A stretch of 64,000 nucleotides of DNA, from NCBI RefSeq assembly GCF_037478135.1, contig NZ_JBBHDV010000010.1, positions 65,734 through 129,733 of the forward strand, written 5' to 3'. A program made the translations under genes and the position numbers. The notes beneath the pieces were generated by a model that was given only the letters and a program-made list of their open reading frames with translations, was not told where the DNA came from and ran no database searches. Numbering within the stretch: the stretch's first letter is position 1; each line of letters opens with the position of its first letter. Source of the stretch: Denitratimonas sp037478135. GTDB lineage: Bacteria; Pseudomonadota; Gammaproteobacteria; Xanthomonadales; Xanthomonadaceae. Below, one piece after another: positions 46,389 through 54,899 of the stretch.

Positions 46389-46420
46389 CGCCCCGCATCT
46401 TTCCGGATGCGGGGCGTTTT
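46389..46420 (+). terminator. Terminator after the histone-like gene
   Basis: A perfect 10-bp stem CGCCCCGCAT (46389-46398) pairs with 46407-46416 over an 8-nt loop and is followed by TTTT. It lies between convergent genes. Confidence 0.8.
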
Positions 46421-46430
46421 CTCCACAGCA

Positions 46431-47228
46431 TCAGATCGCGGCCGGTGGCTCCGCACGCAGCCCGAAGCTGCGCCACAGCACCCACAATCCAAGCGCCAGC
46501 ACCAGCAGCGAAAACAGCACCAGCAGCGCGGCCCAGAACCAGTGCGGCCCACCCAGCCCCTGCGCCATCTGCATCGTGTCCGAGGCCAGTTCACCGGCGC
46601 CGGTGCGTGCGCCACGCTGGAACAGGCCGCCCAGCCGCGACAGCGTCGCCAGGCACAACTGCACCGCGACAAAGCCGGTGAAGGCCTGCACCAGCATCCC
46701 GGATGCACGCCACGCCACCGTACTGGCCAGCGCCGCACACACCAGCACGAGACCCGCTGCGAAAAGATTGCGCACCCACAGCACCAGCGCCACCAGCAGC
46801 AGCATCCCGAGCACGCCCAGCGTGGCGCGCGCGAGGGTTTCCTTTCGTGCCGCCACGAACAGCAGTAACGCCAGCAATGGCGGCATGCCCGGCCCACCGG
46901 CCGCGATCCATGCCGATTGCATTCCCCCAGCGCTGCCGCGTGTCATCGCCACACCGGAACCATCGGCATAGACCCGCAATGACTCGAAGCCGCCGCCCGA
47001 CACCAGCGCCGCGATACCGTGCCCGAACTCATGCACCAGCGTGGCCACCACCACCTGCGGCCATGCGATCCACGCCGCCGCCGGCCACAGCCACGGCAGG
47101 ATCGCCAGCAGCAGCGACAGCGCCACGGCCCAGAGCAGCGCGGTACGGGTGCGAGCGACGGCATCTTGCGGCGGAAATCCCGCTCTGGCCGGCCAGGCCG
47201 GGGAAAGTTGGCCCGTTTCATGCTTCAT
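46431..47228 (-). CDS. M50-type membrane metallopeptidase-like protein
   Basis: The 265-residue protein starts MKHETGQLSPAWPARAGFPP and has about six membrane helices. It carries the zinc-binding HEFGH (His66, Glu67, His70) in VVVATLVHEFGHGIAALVSG, as in M50B peptidases of the YUF/FIG type. GGPGMPPLLALLLFV may be the second conserved segment, but the usual C-terminal NPDG aspartate is not evident, so proteolytic activity is uncertain. A possible small gene on the opposite strand overlaps its start. Confidence 0.82.
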   Translation of the reverse strand: MKHETGQLSPAWPARAGFPPQDAVARTRTALLWAVALSLLLAILPWLWPAAAWIAWPQVVVATLVHEFGHGIAALVSGGGFESLRVYADGSGVAMTRGSAGGMQSAWIAAGGPGMPPLLALLLFVAARKETLARATLGVLGMLLLVALVLWVRNLFAAGLVLVCAALASTVAWRASGMLVQAFTGFVAVQLCLATLSRLGGLFQRGARTGAGELASDTMQMAQGLGGPHWFWAALLVLFSLLVLALGLWVLWRSFGLRAEPPAAI

Positions 47229-47408
47229 ACCCTGCACATCCTGAAATTCCGGACCCTGGTCATGATTTGCATCACCCTGCTGAACGCCCTGCTGCTGCCG
47301 CTGCTGGACTGGTCTGCCGCCATCGCGCAAGGGCTTGGCCATGCGCTTCAGGGTACACTGTGCACCGATCCGAGCCCCGCTGCCGACCCATTCGCCGACC
47401 TCGACTGA
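47220..47408 (+). CDS. Possible small hydrophobic protein
   Basis: A 62-codon frame (MLHTLHILKFRTLVMICITL...) contains a hydrophobic helix and an acidic tail ending ADPFADLD. It overlaps the start of the M50-like gene by 9 bp head to head. There is no clear ribosome site. A later start at 47262 would give a signal-peptide-like 48-residue product. It may be chance; the composition is the only support. Confidence 0.28.
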   Translation: MLHTLHILKFRTLVMICITLLNALLLPLLDWSAAIAQGLGHALQGTLCTDPSPAADPFADLD

Positions 47409-47483
47409 ACGCACAGGCGCCGAAGCTGACACTTTGCGTCACCTGCCGGCACGGGTCGATTCCTGCCCCTGCCGTGCCCCTCC

Positions 47484-48257
47484 ATGACTCCCGCACCTTT
47501 GCCTGCCGGTGACACCGCCGCCGCACCCCTGCGTCCCATCAGCCTGGTCGGTTTCGACGCCGACGACACGCTCTGGCACAGCGAAACCTGGTTCCAGGCC
47601 GCGCACGCCGAATACGAACGCATCCTCTCGCCCTACCTTGATCTGGCCGATACCGGCCTGCACGAGCGCCTGTTGGCGACCGAACGCGCCAATATCGCGT
47701 TTTTCGGTTACGGCGCCAAGGGCATGACCCTGTCGATGCTGGAAACCGCGATCGCGATGACCGAAGGCCACATCGCGGCCGCCGATCTTGCCCGCATCAT
47801 GCAACTGGGCAAGGACGTGCTGCGCCATCCGGTGGAATTGCTGCCGGACATCCGCAGCGCGGTCGAGGCGGTCGCCGCCACGCACCGGATCGTGCTGATC
47901 ACCAAGGGCGATCTGTTCCACCAGGAAGCCAAGATCGCCGCCTCCGGCCTGGCCGACCTGTTCACCCGGATCGAGATCGTGTCGGAAAAGGATCCGGCCG
48001 CCTATGCCCGCGTCATCCGCGAATGCAACGGCACCCCGGAACACTTCGCGATGATCGGCAACTCCTTGCGTTCGGACATCGCGCCGGTGCTCAAACTCGG
48101 TGGCTGGGGCGTGCACATGCCCTACCCGGTGACCTGGGCGCACGAGATGATCCATGACGTGGCCGACGACGATCCGCATGTGGAACGGATTGATTCGGCC
48201 GCACAGATTCCGCAGGCCATTGCGCGGCTGGAAGTGCGCGCGACCGCACGCCGCTGA
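47484..48257 (+). CDS. HAD family hydrolase
   Basis: The 257-residue protein has motif I VGFDADDTLWHSETWF, motif II VLITKGD, the conserved Lys in VSEKDPAAY, and motif IV MIGNSLRSDIAPVLKLGGWG. The cap domain lies between residues 35 and 110. Phosphatase activity is expected and the substrate is unknown. It differs from the HAD gene at 41812-42522 and is monocistronic by spacing. Confidence 0.88.
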   Translation: MTPAPLPAGDTAAAPLRPISLVGFDADDTLWHSETWFQAAHAEYERILSPYLDLADTGLHERLLATERANIAFFGYGAKGMTLSMLETAIAMTEGHIAAADLARIMQLGKDVLRHPVELLPDIRSAVEAVAATHRIVLITKGDLFHQEAKIAASGLADLFTRIEIVSEKDPAAYARVIRECNGTPEHFAMIGNSLRSDIAPVLKLGGWGVHMPYPVTWAHEMIHDVADDDPHVERIDSAAQIPQAIARLEVRATARR

Positions 48258-48383
48258 GGCTGTTGCAGGCCCGGACGGTTCAGCCGGGGTTGCAACTGAC
48301 CGGGGTGATTGAAGCGGCGTTCACCTGTGCTCGGCGACTCTGATCCAACGCCGGACCTGCGGCGGATTCATGGGAGATCAACC

Positions 48384-48755
48384 ATGCGTATCCTTTCCCT
48401 GCTCGCTTCGGCCCTGCTGCTTGTGCTGGGCCTGTCGCTGGCACCGACTGCCAAGGCACATGGTCCGGATACCCGGATCTGGGTATCCATCGGAGATGTG
48501 GTGTTCAGTGCCGGACATCCGTACCACCGGCACCTGCACCATCCGCTGCATGTGGTCCATGGCGGCCCCGCACCGCGCTATTACTATCGCGCCCCGCCAC
48601 CGCCGCGCCCGCACCACTACCGTCATCGCGCTCCGGTGAAGGTCTACGCGCCGGGTGTCTATCCGCACTATTACGCACATGGTCACCACCATCGTCCGCC
48701 ACCGCCTCCGCCGCGCCCCGGTTATCCGCGCTACAGGCCCGGATACGGACGCTGA
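48384..48755 (+). CDS. Secreted His/Pro/Tyr-rich protein
   Basis: The 123-residue protein has a signal peptide (MRILSLLASALLLVLGLSLA, cleavage after AKA). After a short DTRIWVSIGDVVFSAGH segment it is dominated by HxH, PPPPPRP and YPHYYAHGHHH stretches, which could bind metal ions or associate with the wall. It is encoded alone between a HAD gene and a convergent tonB. Similar short secreted proteins are annotated only as hypothetical. GGGAGAT lies before the ATG. Confidence 0.75.
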   Translation: MRILSLLASALLLVLGLSLAPTAKAHGPDTRIWVSIGDVVFSAGHPYHRHLHHPLHVVHGGPAPRYYYRAPPPPRPHHYRHRAPVKVYAPGVYPHYYAHGHHHRPPPPPPRPGYPRYRPGYGR

Positions 48756-48781
48756 GCCGGACAAGTTCATCATTTCGCGAC

Positions 48782-48807
48782 AAGGGCCGTGCATGCACGG
48801 CCCTTTT
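48782..48807. terminator. Bidirectional terminator, His-rich gene / tonB
   Basis: AAGGGCCGTGCA (48782-48793) and its exact complement (48794-48805) form a perfect palindrome followed by TT on the plus strand, making a T4 tract. It lies between convergent genes. Confidence 0.8.
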
Positions 48808-48863
48808 GCTTTCCAGTGTCCGGGATGTGCCCAGACCTTTGTCTTGCAACCAGCGGCAGCAGA

Positions 48864-49535
48864 TCAATACAGACTGAAACGGATCGGCACCTCGCCCCAG
48901 GCTTCGAGCGCGTGGCCGTGATGCAACGGTGCGGCGAAGCGCCAGCTTTTCGCGACATGGCGCCGCGCGGCGCGATCCAGTTCGGCATGGCCGCTGCCAC
49001 GCACCACCGTCACCTGGCGCGGCCAGCCATCGGCACCGATATGGATGCGCAGCAGCACTTCACCCTGCCAGCCCATGCGCCGCGCCCGTGCCGGATACGG
49101 TGGCGGCGGCGCCTGCAACAGCGCCAGGCTGACGTGGCCACCGGGTTCCGGAAGTGTGGCGACATCGCCGGAGCCTGACGGCGGCAGATCGGACACCACG
49201 GTTTCGCTGGGCGCGGCCACCGATTCAAGCGTGAACACCGGCTCTTCCTGCAACGGCAATGGTCGTGGCTGTGGCTGCGGCTGGATCACCGGCCGTGTGG
49301 GCGCCGAAGGCATCGGCGGCGGTGGCGGCGGTGGCGGCGGCGCGACGGCCGGCGGAGTCGGCACGATATCGACCTGGATCGCCGCCGGCACAACGCGCTG
49401 CGGGCGCGGTTCCCGTTCCGGCACCGCCAGGCTCATGGCCAGCAATACGGCCAGATGCGCAGCCAGCACCATGCTGCCGGTGCCGATGCGCAGCGGCGAC
49501 GGGATTTCCTCTGGAAACGACACGGTTGCCCTCAT
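48864..49535 (-). CDS. tonB: TonB family energy transducer
   Basis: The 223-residue protein has an N-terminal membrane helix (TGSMVLAAHLAVLLAMSLAV, preceded by a short cytoplasmic tail) and a proline-rich periplasmic spacer (PPPPPPPPPMPSAPTRPVIQ, then PQPQPRPLP). The C-terminal TonB domain reads PPYPARARRMGWQGEVLLRI, DGWPRQVTVVRGSGHAELDR. It transmits proton-motive force to TonB-dependent outer-membrane receptors. No ExbB/ExbD genes are adjacent, so this is probably one of several TonB copies. Confidence 0.9.
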   Translation of the reverse strand: MRATVSFPEEIPSPLRIGTGSMVLAAHLAVLLAMSLAVPEREPRPQRVVPAAIQVDIVPTPPAVAPPPPPPPPPMPSAPTRPVIQPQPQPRPLPLQEEPVFTLESVAAPSETVVSDLPPSGSGDVATLPEPGGHVSLALLQAPPPPYPARARRMGWQGEVLLRIHIGADGWPRQVTVVRGSGHAELDRAARRHVAKSWRFAAPLHHGHALEAWGEVPIRFSLY

Positions 49536-49632
49536 CACTGCCTCCTTCGGGTAGGGTTCCCGGGAGTACAACGCGGCGATGCGATGAACGGGGTTGGCCG
49601 TTGTGGCCGAGTGGACGGATCAGGCGTCCAGT

Positions 49633-49833
49633 TCACGCTTCCAGATCAGGAATCAGCCGGTTTTCCAGCCAGGCGATCATGTCCTTGATACGCAGCTTGC
49701 GCTTCTTCATCCGGCCCAGTTGCAACTGATCGACCCAGACCTCCTGCGACATCTGCGCAATGGCCTCGTCCAGTTCACGGTGTTCACAGCGCAGCTGCGC
49801 GATCTGCTGGACGATGTCGGCGGTTTCGGTCAT
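49633..49833 (-). CDS. YdcH family (DUF465) protein
   Basis: The 66-residue protein consists of two helices: LRCEHRELDEAIAQMSQEVW followed by LGRMKKRKLRIKDMIAWLEN. This is the DUF465/YdcH pattern of a small antiparallel coiled coil. Its function is unknown; it is cytoplasmic by sequence. It is downstream of, or divergent from, ttcA across about 150 bp. Confidence 0.85.
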   Translation of the reverse strand: MTETADIVQQIAQLRCEHRELDEAIAQMSQEVWVDQLQLGRMKKRKLRIKDMIAWLENRLIPDLEA

Positions 49834-49984
49834 GGGCGCGCAGGGGTGCGGGAAACGGCAGGCCCAAGCTTACGGCGTGCCTGTGCGGCGGGAAAGCCCG
49901 GGTACAATGACCGTCCCCACGCCCGCGTCCATCAGGCCGCAGCGCGCCCGCACCATTCCACCCTCAGCTGACCGCAACACGCCG

Positions 49985-50914
49985 ATGAACGCTGCCCGCA
50001 AGCAGGAACTTGAACAGAACAAGCTCGCCAAACGACTGCGCCGCCAGACCGGCCAGGCGATCGCCGATTTCGGCATGATCGAGGAAGGCGACCGGATCAT
50101 GGTTTGTCTTTCCGGCGGCAAGGACAGCTACACCATGCTCGACATCCTGCTGCAATTGCAGGCGCGTGCGCCGGTGTCGTTCGAACTGGTCGCGGTGAAC
50201 CTGGACCAGAAACAGCCCGGCTTTCCCGAACACGTGCTGCCCGAATACCTGGCCTCGCTCGGCGTGGAACACACGATCCTGGAGCAGGACACCTATTCGG
50301 TGGTCAAGCGTGTGGTGCCCGAAGGCAAGACGATGTGCTCGCTGTGTTCGCGGCTGCGGCGCGGTGCGCTTTACACCCATGCCACCGTCGGCGGCTTTAC
50401 CAAGATCGCGCTTGGCCACCATCGCGACGATATCGCGGCCACATTTCTGATGAACCTGTTCTTCCACGCCAAGCTGGCCTCGATGCCGCCCAAGCTGCTC
50501 AGCGATGATGGCAAGCATGTGGTGATCCGGCCGCTGGCCTATTGCAAGGAAGCCGATATCGCGCGCTATGCCGAACAGCGCGGTTTCCCGATCATCCCCT
50601 GCACGCTGTGCGGCTCGCAGGAGAACCTGCAACGCAAGCAGGTCGGTCGCCTGCTGGCCGAATGGGACCGCGAGGCGCCCGGCCGCGTGGATCAGATCGT
50701 GCGTGCGCTGGGCGATGTGCGGCCTTCGCAGCTGGCCGACCGCAACCTGTTCGATTTCCATGCGCTGGGCCGGCGCAGCAGCGGTGCCCTGCCCGATACG
50801 CACGCCTGGCTGGCCGGTGAGCCGGCCGGTTCCCGCGAGGAGCTGGACGACAGCACCGCGCCACGCAAGAACACCACCCAGGCCGACAACGGTCTTGCCA
50901 TCCTGGCGAGCTGA
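49985..50914 (+). CDS. ttcA: tRNA 2-thiocytidine synthetase TtcA
   Basis: The 309-residue enzyme has the PP-loop SGGKDS at 43-48 and the two CXXC motifs that hold its iron-sulfur cluster (Cys118/Cys121 in MCSLCSRLRRG, Cys206/Cys209 in PCTLCGSQENLQR). It thiolates C32 of some tRNAs. ATG 49985 gives the usual N-terminus. A TACAAT -10-like hexamer lies at 49903-49908. Confidence 0.96.
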   Translation: MNAARKQELEQNKLAKRLRRQTGQAIADFGMIEEGDRIMVCLSGGKDSYTMLDILLQLQARAPVSFELVAVNLDQKQPGFPEHVLPEYLASLGVEHTILEQDTYSVVKRVVPEGKTMCSLCSRLRRGALYTHATVGGFTKIALGHHRDDIAATFLMNLFFHAKLASMPPKLLSDDGKHVVIRPLAYCKEADIARYAEQRGFPIIPCTLCGSQENLQRKQVGRLLAEWDREAPGRVDQIVRALGDVRPSQLADRNLFDFHALGRRSSGALPDTHAWLAGEPAGSREELDDSTAPRKNTTQADNGLAILAS

Positions 50915-50954
50915 TACGCCCGCTCCATTCCCCATTCCCGAGCTACGAATCCCG

Positions 50955-51866
50955 ATGCTTTTTCGCAATCTGACCTTGTTCCGCTTCCCGCTGTCGCTGC
51001 GCGAAGCCCTTGAAACCCTGCCCGAGCGCCTGCCCGAACACGCGCTGCGCCCGCTCGGGCCACTGGAGCTTTCCACCCGTGGCTTCGTCTCGCCGTTCGG
51101 CCGTGGTGACGAAATGCTTTCGCACCGCGTCGGCGACTGCCTGCTGCTGAACCTGGGCGGCGAGGACAAGATCCTGCCTGCCGCCGTGGTCAACCAGGCG
51201 CTCAACGAAAAGCTCGACGCCATCCGCGAACAGGAAGGCCGCAGCCCCGGCGGGCGCGAACGCAAGCGCATGAAGGATGAAGTCCTGACCGACCTGCTGC
51301 CGCGCGCCTTCGCCCGCCCGAGCCGGATTGCGGCCTATCTGGACCTGTCGCTGGGCTGGCTGGTGGTGGATTCGTCCAGCCGCAAGAACGCCGAAGCGGT
51401 GGTGTCGGCGATCCGCGAAGCGCTGGGCTCGTTCCCCGCGCTGCCGGTCAATGCCGAATCCAGCCCGCGCGCGATCATGACCGGCTGGATCGGCGGCGAA
51501 CCGATGCCCGATGCCTTCATGCTCGGAGACGAATGTGAACTGCGCGATCCGGTCGATGCCGGCGCCATCGTCAAATGCCGCCGCCAGGAGCTGGACAGCG
51601 ACGAAGTGCGCGAGCACTTGAAGGTCGGCAAGCAGTGCTTCCACCTTGGCCTGGTGTTCGCCGAGCGCCTGTCCTTCGTTCTTGGTGAGGACATGGTGAT
51701 ACGCAAACTCAAGTTCTTGGAAACCGCGACCGAATCGCTGGAAAAGGACGACCGCCAATCGCTCGAAGCCGAAATCGACGCCACGTTCGCGCTGATGAGC
51801 GGCGAGCTGCGGGTGCTGCTGGAACGCCTCGAAACGGAGTTCTCGTTGAGCTCGGCAGACGCCTGA
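50955..51866 (+). CDS. rdgC: Recombination-associated protein RdgC
   Basis: The 303-residue protein starts MLFRNLTLFRFPLSLREALE. It has the RdgC pattern: GFVSPFGRGDEMLSHRVGDC, REQEGRSPGGRERKRMKDEV and LEKDDRQSLEAEIDATFALM. RdgC forms a dimeric ring on double-stranded DNA and restrains RecA. It follows ttcA by 40 bp, and the YgjP-like peptidase starts 4 bp after it. Confidence 0.96.
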   Translation: MLFRNLTLFRFPLSLREALETLPERLPEHALRPLGPLELSTRGFVSPFGRGDEMLSHRVGDCLLLNLGGEDKILPAAVVNQALNEKLDAIREQEGRSPGGRERKRMKDEVLTDLLPRAFARPSRIAAYLDLSLGWLVVDSSSRKNAEAVVSAIREALGSFPALPVNAESSPRAIMTGWIGGEPMPDAFMLGDECELRDPVDAGAIVKCRRQELDSDEVREHLKVGKQCFHLGLVFAERLSFVLGEDMVIRKLKFLETATESLEKDDRQSLEAEIDATFALMSGELRVLLERLETEFSLSSADA

Positions 51867-51870
51867 GTGC

Positions 51871-52632
51871 ATGCTGATGCGCCGCGTCCGACCACAGCAG
51901 CGCGACACCATCCCGGTACGCCTGCCCAATGGTCGTGAAGTGGCGCTGCTGCGCGTGCGCGACCCGCGCGCGCGCCGGCTGCGGCTGCTGGTTTCCGAAC
52001 GCGGCCCACGCCTGACGATTCCACCCGGCGCCAGCAACGATCAGGCGCAACGCTTCCTCGACCAGCATCTGCATTGGCTGGCCGACCAACTGGAAGAAGA
52101 TCCGCAGGCACCGGCAACCGGGCCGCTGATTCCCGGCGAGCCGGCGCAGGTGCGCCTGCGCGGCGAGTGGCTGGAAGTCCAATGGCAATCCGCACGCTGG
52201 CTGCACGTGGCACAGGATGGGCAGGCGCTGCTGATCGGCCTGCCGGATGAAGTGCGGCCCGACGCGCTGCGCCGCACCCTGCACGAGTTCTACCTTAGCC
52301 AGGCGCGCGCCGATGTCGGGCGCTGGCTGCCGCGCTATCTGGACGGGCTGCCACGCCCGCCAAGGGAATGGAGGATCCGCCCGCTGACCTCGCTGTGGGG
52401 TTCGCTCAGCACCTCGGGCACGATGTCGCTGGATCTGTCGCTGGCGCTGGCGCCGCCGCCGGCCTTCGAATACGTGCTCGTGCACGAGTTGTGCCATCTG
52501 TTGCAGGCCAACCATTCGCCCGCGTTCTGGCATGAAGTGGAACTGCGCTTCCCCGATTGGCGCCTGCAGCGCCGCTGGCTGCGCGAGGAAGGCATGGACA
52601 TCAAGCGCGAATTGCGCCAGCTGATCCAGTAA
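51871..52632 (+). CDS. YgjP-like (DUF45) metallopeptidase
   Basis: The 253-residue protein has the zinc motif LVHELCHLLQANHSPAFW (His205, Glu206, His209, with His215 as third ligand) preceded by LTSLWGSLSTSGTMSLDLSL, the SprT/YgjP-family WGSCxxxGxxxLN segment with Ser-Leu replacing the usual Ser-Cys. The substrate is unknown; related proteins are linked to DNA repair. It sits 4 bp after rdgC, so translation is probably coupled. Confidence 0.88.
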   Translation: MLMRRVRPQQRDTIPVRLPNGREVALLRVRDPRARRLRLLVSERGPRLTIPPGASNDQAQRFLDQHLHWLADQLEEDPQAPATGPLIPGEPAQVRLRGEWLEVQWQSARWLHVAQDGQALLIGLPDEVRPDALRRTLHEFYLSQARADVGRWLPRYLDGLPRPPREWRIRPLTSLWGSLSTSGTMSLDLSLALAPPPAFEYVLVHELCHLLQANHSPAFWHEVELRFPDWRLQRRWLREEGMDIKRELRQLIQ

Positions 52633-52671
52633 CCGCCCATCCACCGCGCGCGGCATGGCGCAACGCAGGCT

Positions 52672-53703
52672 TCAATCCGTGGCCGTGGAATCCCAATCGC
52701 CGGCATGGCGCCGGATCAACGCGGCCAGCAGGTCGGCATGCGCGGCATCGGCGTTCAGCGCCGGGATGTAGCGCAGCTCCTTGCCACCCGCCTCACTGAA
52801 GAACTCCGCGTTCTGCATCGCGATTTCCTCCAGTGTCTCCAGACAGTCCACGGCAAATCCGGGGCACACCACGTCCAGATGGGTGATGCCGCGCCGGCCC
52901 AGCGCGCGCACGGTCTGGTCGGTATAGGGCGTCAGCCATTTCGCCTTGCCCAGGCGCGACTGGTAGCTCAGGGTCCAGTCCGAATCGGCCAGACCCAGCC
53001 TTGCCGCGATCGCCCGGGCGCTGGCTTCGCACTGCGCCGCGTAGGGATCGCCACGTTCGATGCAGCGCTCCGGGATGCCGTGGAAGGAGAACAGCAGATG
53101 GCCCGGAATCTTCTGGCGCGCGCGATGTTCGGCGATCTTGTCGACAACCGCCCCGATCCATGCCTCATCCTCGAAATAATCCCCGATCAAACGTAGTTCC
53201 GGCCAATGCCGCCAGGTTGCCAGTTCAGCGGTCACCGCATCGAACACCGTGGCCGTGGTCGTGGCCGAATACTGCGGGTACAGCGGCAACACCACCAGCT
53301 TGCGGATGCCGCGCTCGCGCATGTCACGCAGGCGGCTGGCGATGTCCGGCTCGCCATAACGCATCGCCAGCACCACCTCGGCCCGGCCCTGCAGGCGCTG
53401 CTGCACGGCGGCGGTCAGGTCTTCGCTGAAGACACGCAGCGGCGATCCGCGTTCGGTCCATACCGCCTGGTAGGCGGCGGCCGAACGCGGCGCGCGGAAC
53501 GGCAGGATGATCCCGTACAGGATCGGATACCAAAGCACGCGAGGCAGCTCGACGACGCGCTGATCAGACAGGAACTCGGCAAGATAACGCCGCAATGCCG
53601 CCGCGTTCGGCGCAGATGGCGTACCCAGATTCACCAGAAGCACGCCGTAGCGGCTCCCGGGTGCGGTCGGGTTTTCCGGGGTGTGGGGAGAATTGAGGGA
53701 CAT
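52672..53703 (-). CDS. hemH: Ferrochelatase
   Basis: The 343-residue enzyme has VLLVNLGTPSAPNAAALRRY, YPQYSATTTATVFDAV, catalytic His208 in LLFSFHGIPERCI, and DVVCPGFAVDCLETLEEIAM. It inserts iron into protoporphyrin IX, the last step of haem synthesis; hemC in this window acts earlier in the same pathway. It converges with the YgjP-like gene over 39 bp. Confidence 0.96.
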   Translation of the reverse strand: MSLNSPHTPENPTAPGSRYGVLLVNLGTPSAPNAAALRRYLAEFLSDQRVVELPRVLWYPILYGIILPFRAPRSAAAYQAVWTERGSPLRVFSEDLTAAVQQRLQGRAEVVLAMRYGEPDIASRLRDMRERGIRKLVVLPLYPQYSATTTATVFDAVTAELATWRHWPELRLIGDYFEDEAWIGAVVDKIAEHRARQKIPGHLLFSFHGIPERCIERGDPYAAQCEASARAIAARLGLADSDWTLSYQSRLGKAKWLTPYTDQTVRALGRRGITHLDVVCPGFAVDCLETLEEIAMQNAEFFSEAGGKELRYIPALNADAAHADLLAALIRRHAGDWDSTATD

Positions 53704-53859
53704 TCAGGCCTCGGCTCGGGCGCAGGCTGGAGCCGATCTCGGCGCTAACGCCTTGATCGAAGTAGGGGAAATGGTATGCTGGCAACAGCGCCCGCAGGTT
53801 CCATAAAAGCAGAGGCGCAGTGACGACCACGCCCGAATACTACTAGAAGGACGACGTTG

Positions 53860-54813
53860 ATGCGTCCCAGCCCGCTCCGGTGGCTTCTTGCCTCCGTGAT
53901 CATGCTTTCCCCTTTGCCGGTACTGGCCCAGGCCACTGCCTACGTTTCTGCGTGGGACACGCTTTACCGCCTCGACCTTGCCACCGGCCAGGCCAGCAGG
54001 ATCGGCAACGGCATCGGCTTCAATGACGTTGAGGGTCTGGCGATCTCGCCGCAGGGCATCCTGTACGGCGTGGCCGATGGCACCGTCGGCAGTGGTTCGG
54101 AACTGACCGATTTCCTTGTCCGCATCGACACCACCACCGGCGCCGGCACGCTGGTCGGCGCACTGTCCGGGCTTTCCGGCCAGGGCCCGAACAACCAGCT
54201 CGATTACGGCCTGGCCTTCACCTGCGACGGCAAATTGTGGGCTTCCTCGGATACCACCGGCCTGCTGTGGGAAGTGGACCTGTCCAACGCGATGGTGCGC
54301 GAAATCGGCAATACCGGCGCTCCGTTGAGCGGACTCGGCGGGCGCGGCAACCAGCTTTACGGCATCGGCGTGCAGAACGGTTTCGGCGACCGCGCCCAGC
54401 AGGCGCTGTACCGCGTTGACCCGAGCAACGCCCGGGCCAGCCGCATCGGCAGCCTCGACATGAACCTGACACTGAGCAGCAGCGGTGCCGATTTCGATGC
54501 CAGCGGCACGCTCTGGGCCACGCTGGACTCGCAGCCACCCGATGTCGATGTGCCCAGCCGCCTGGCACGCATTGATCTTGAAACCGGACAGGCCCAGGTG
54601 GTCGCCAGCATTTCCGGCATCACCCACAACGTCAGCGTGCGCGGTATGGCGATCGCACCACCGGCCGGCTGCGGCGATTCGAACAACGGCGGCGGCATCG
54701 GCGGCCCCGGCGGCTTGGCGGTGCATCCGGTCCCCGGCCCCGGTGTGCCGGTGCTGGTGGTATTCGGATTGATCGCGCTCGGGCTTGGCGGTCACAGCCT
54801 GCGACGCGGCTGA
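53860..54813 (+). CDS. Secreted beta-repeat protein with IPTL-CTERM-like C-terminal anchor
   Basis: The 317-residue protein has a signal peptide (MRPSPLRWLLASVIMLSPLP..., cleavage after VLAQA) and propeller-like repeats (AWDTLYRLDLATGQASRIGN, DFLVRIDTTTGAGTLVGALS, ALYRVDPSNARASRIGSL, RLARIDLETGQAQVVASISG). A Gly/Asn-rich linker leads to a C-terminal VPGPGVPVLVVFGLIALGL helix with a basic RRG end. That tripartite end resembles the IPTL-CTERM/PEP-CTERM sorting signals read by exosortase-like enzymes. Function is unknown. AGAAGG lies before the ATG. Confidence 0.78.
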   Translation: MRPSPLRWLLASVIMLSPLPVLAQATAYVSAWDTLYRLDLATGQASRIGNGIGFNDVEGLAISPQGILYGVADGTVGSGSELTDFLVRIDTTTGAGTLVGALSGLSGQGPNNQLDYGLAFTCDGKLWASSDTTGLLWEVDLSNAMVREIGNTGAPLSGLGGRGNQLYGIGVQNGFGDRAQQALYRVDPSNARASRIGSLDMNLTLSSSGADFDASGTLWATLDSQPPDVDVPSRLARIDLETGQAQVVASISGITHNVSVRGMAIAPPAGCGDSNNGGGIGGPGGLAVHPVPGPGVPVLVVFGLIALGLGGHSLRRG

Positions 54814-54899
54814 GCCTTGCGCACCCGGTACGGATTTGAGCCGGTATTCATATCCCACTTCCCATACTCGGGCTTCATTGCCCCGGCCCGGAGATTTCG

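Noticed and set aside
45422..46897. A 491-codon minus-strand frame with hydrophobic Phe/Ala/Leu repeats, resembling a membrane protein
   Set aside because: It is the complement of the AAG/GCC repeats of the histone-like gene; the pattern follows from lysine codons read backwards.
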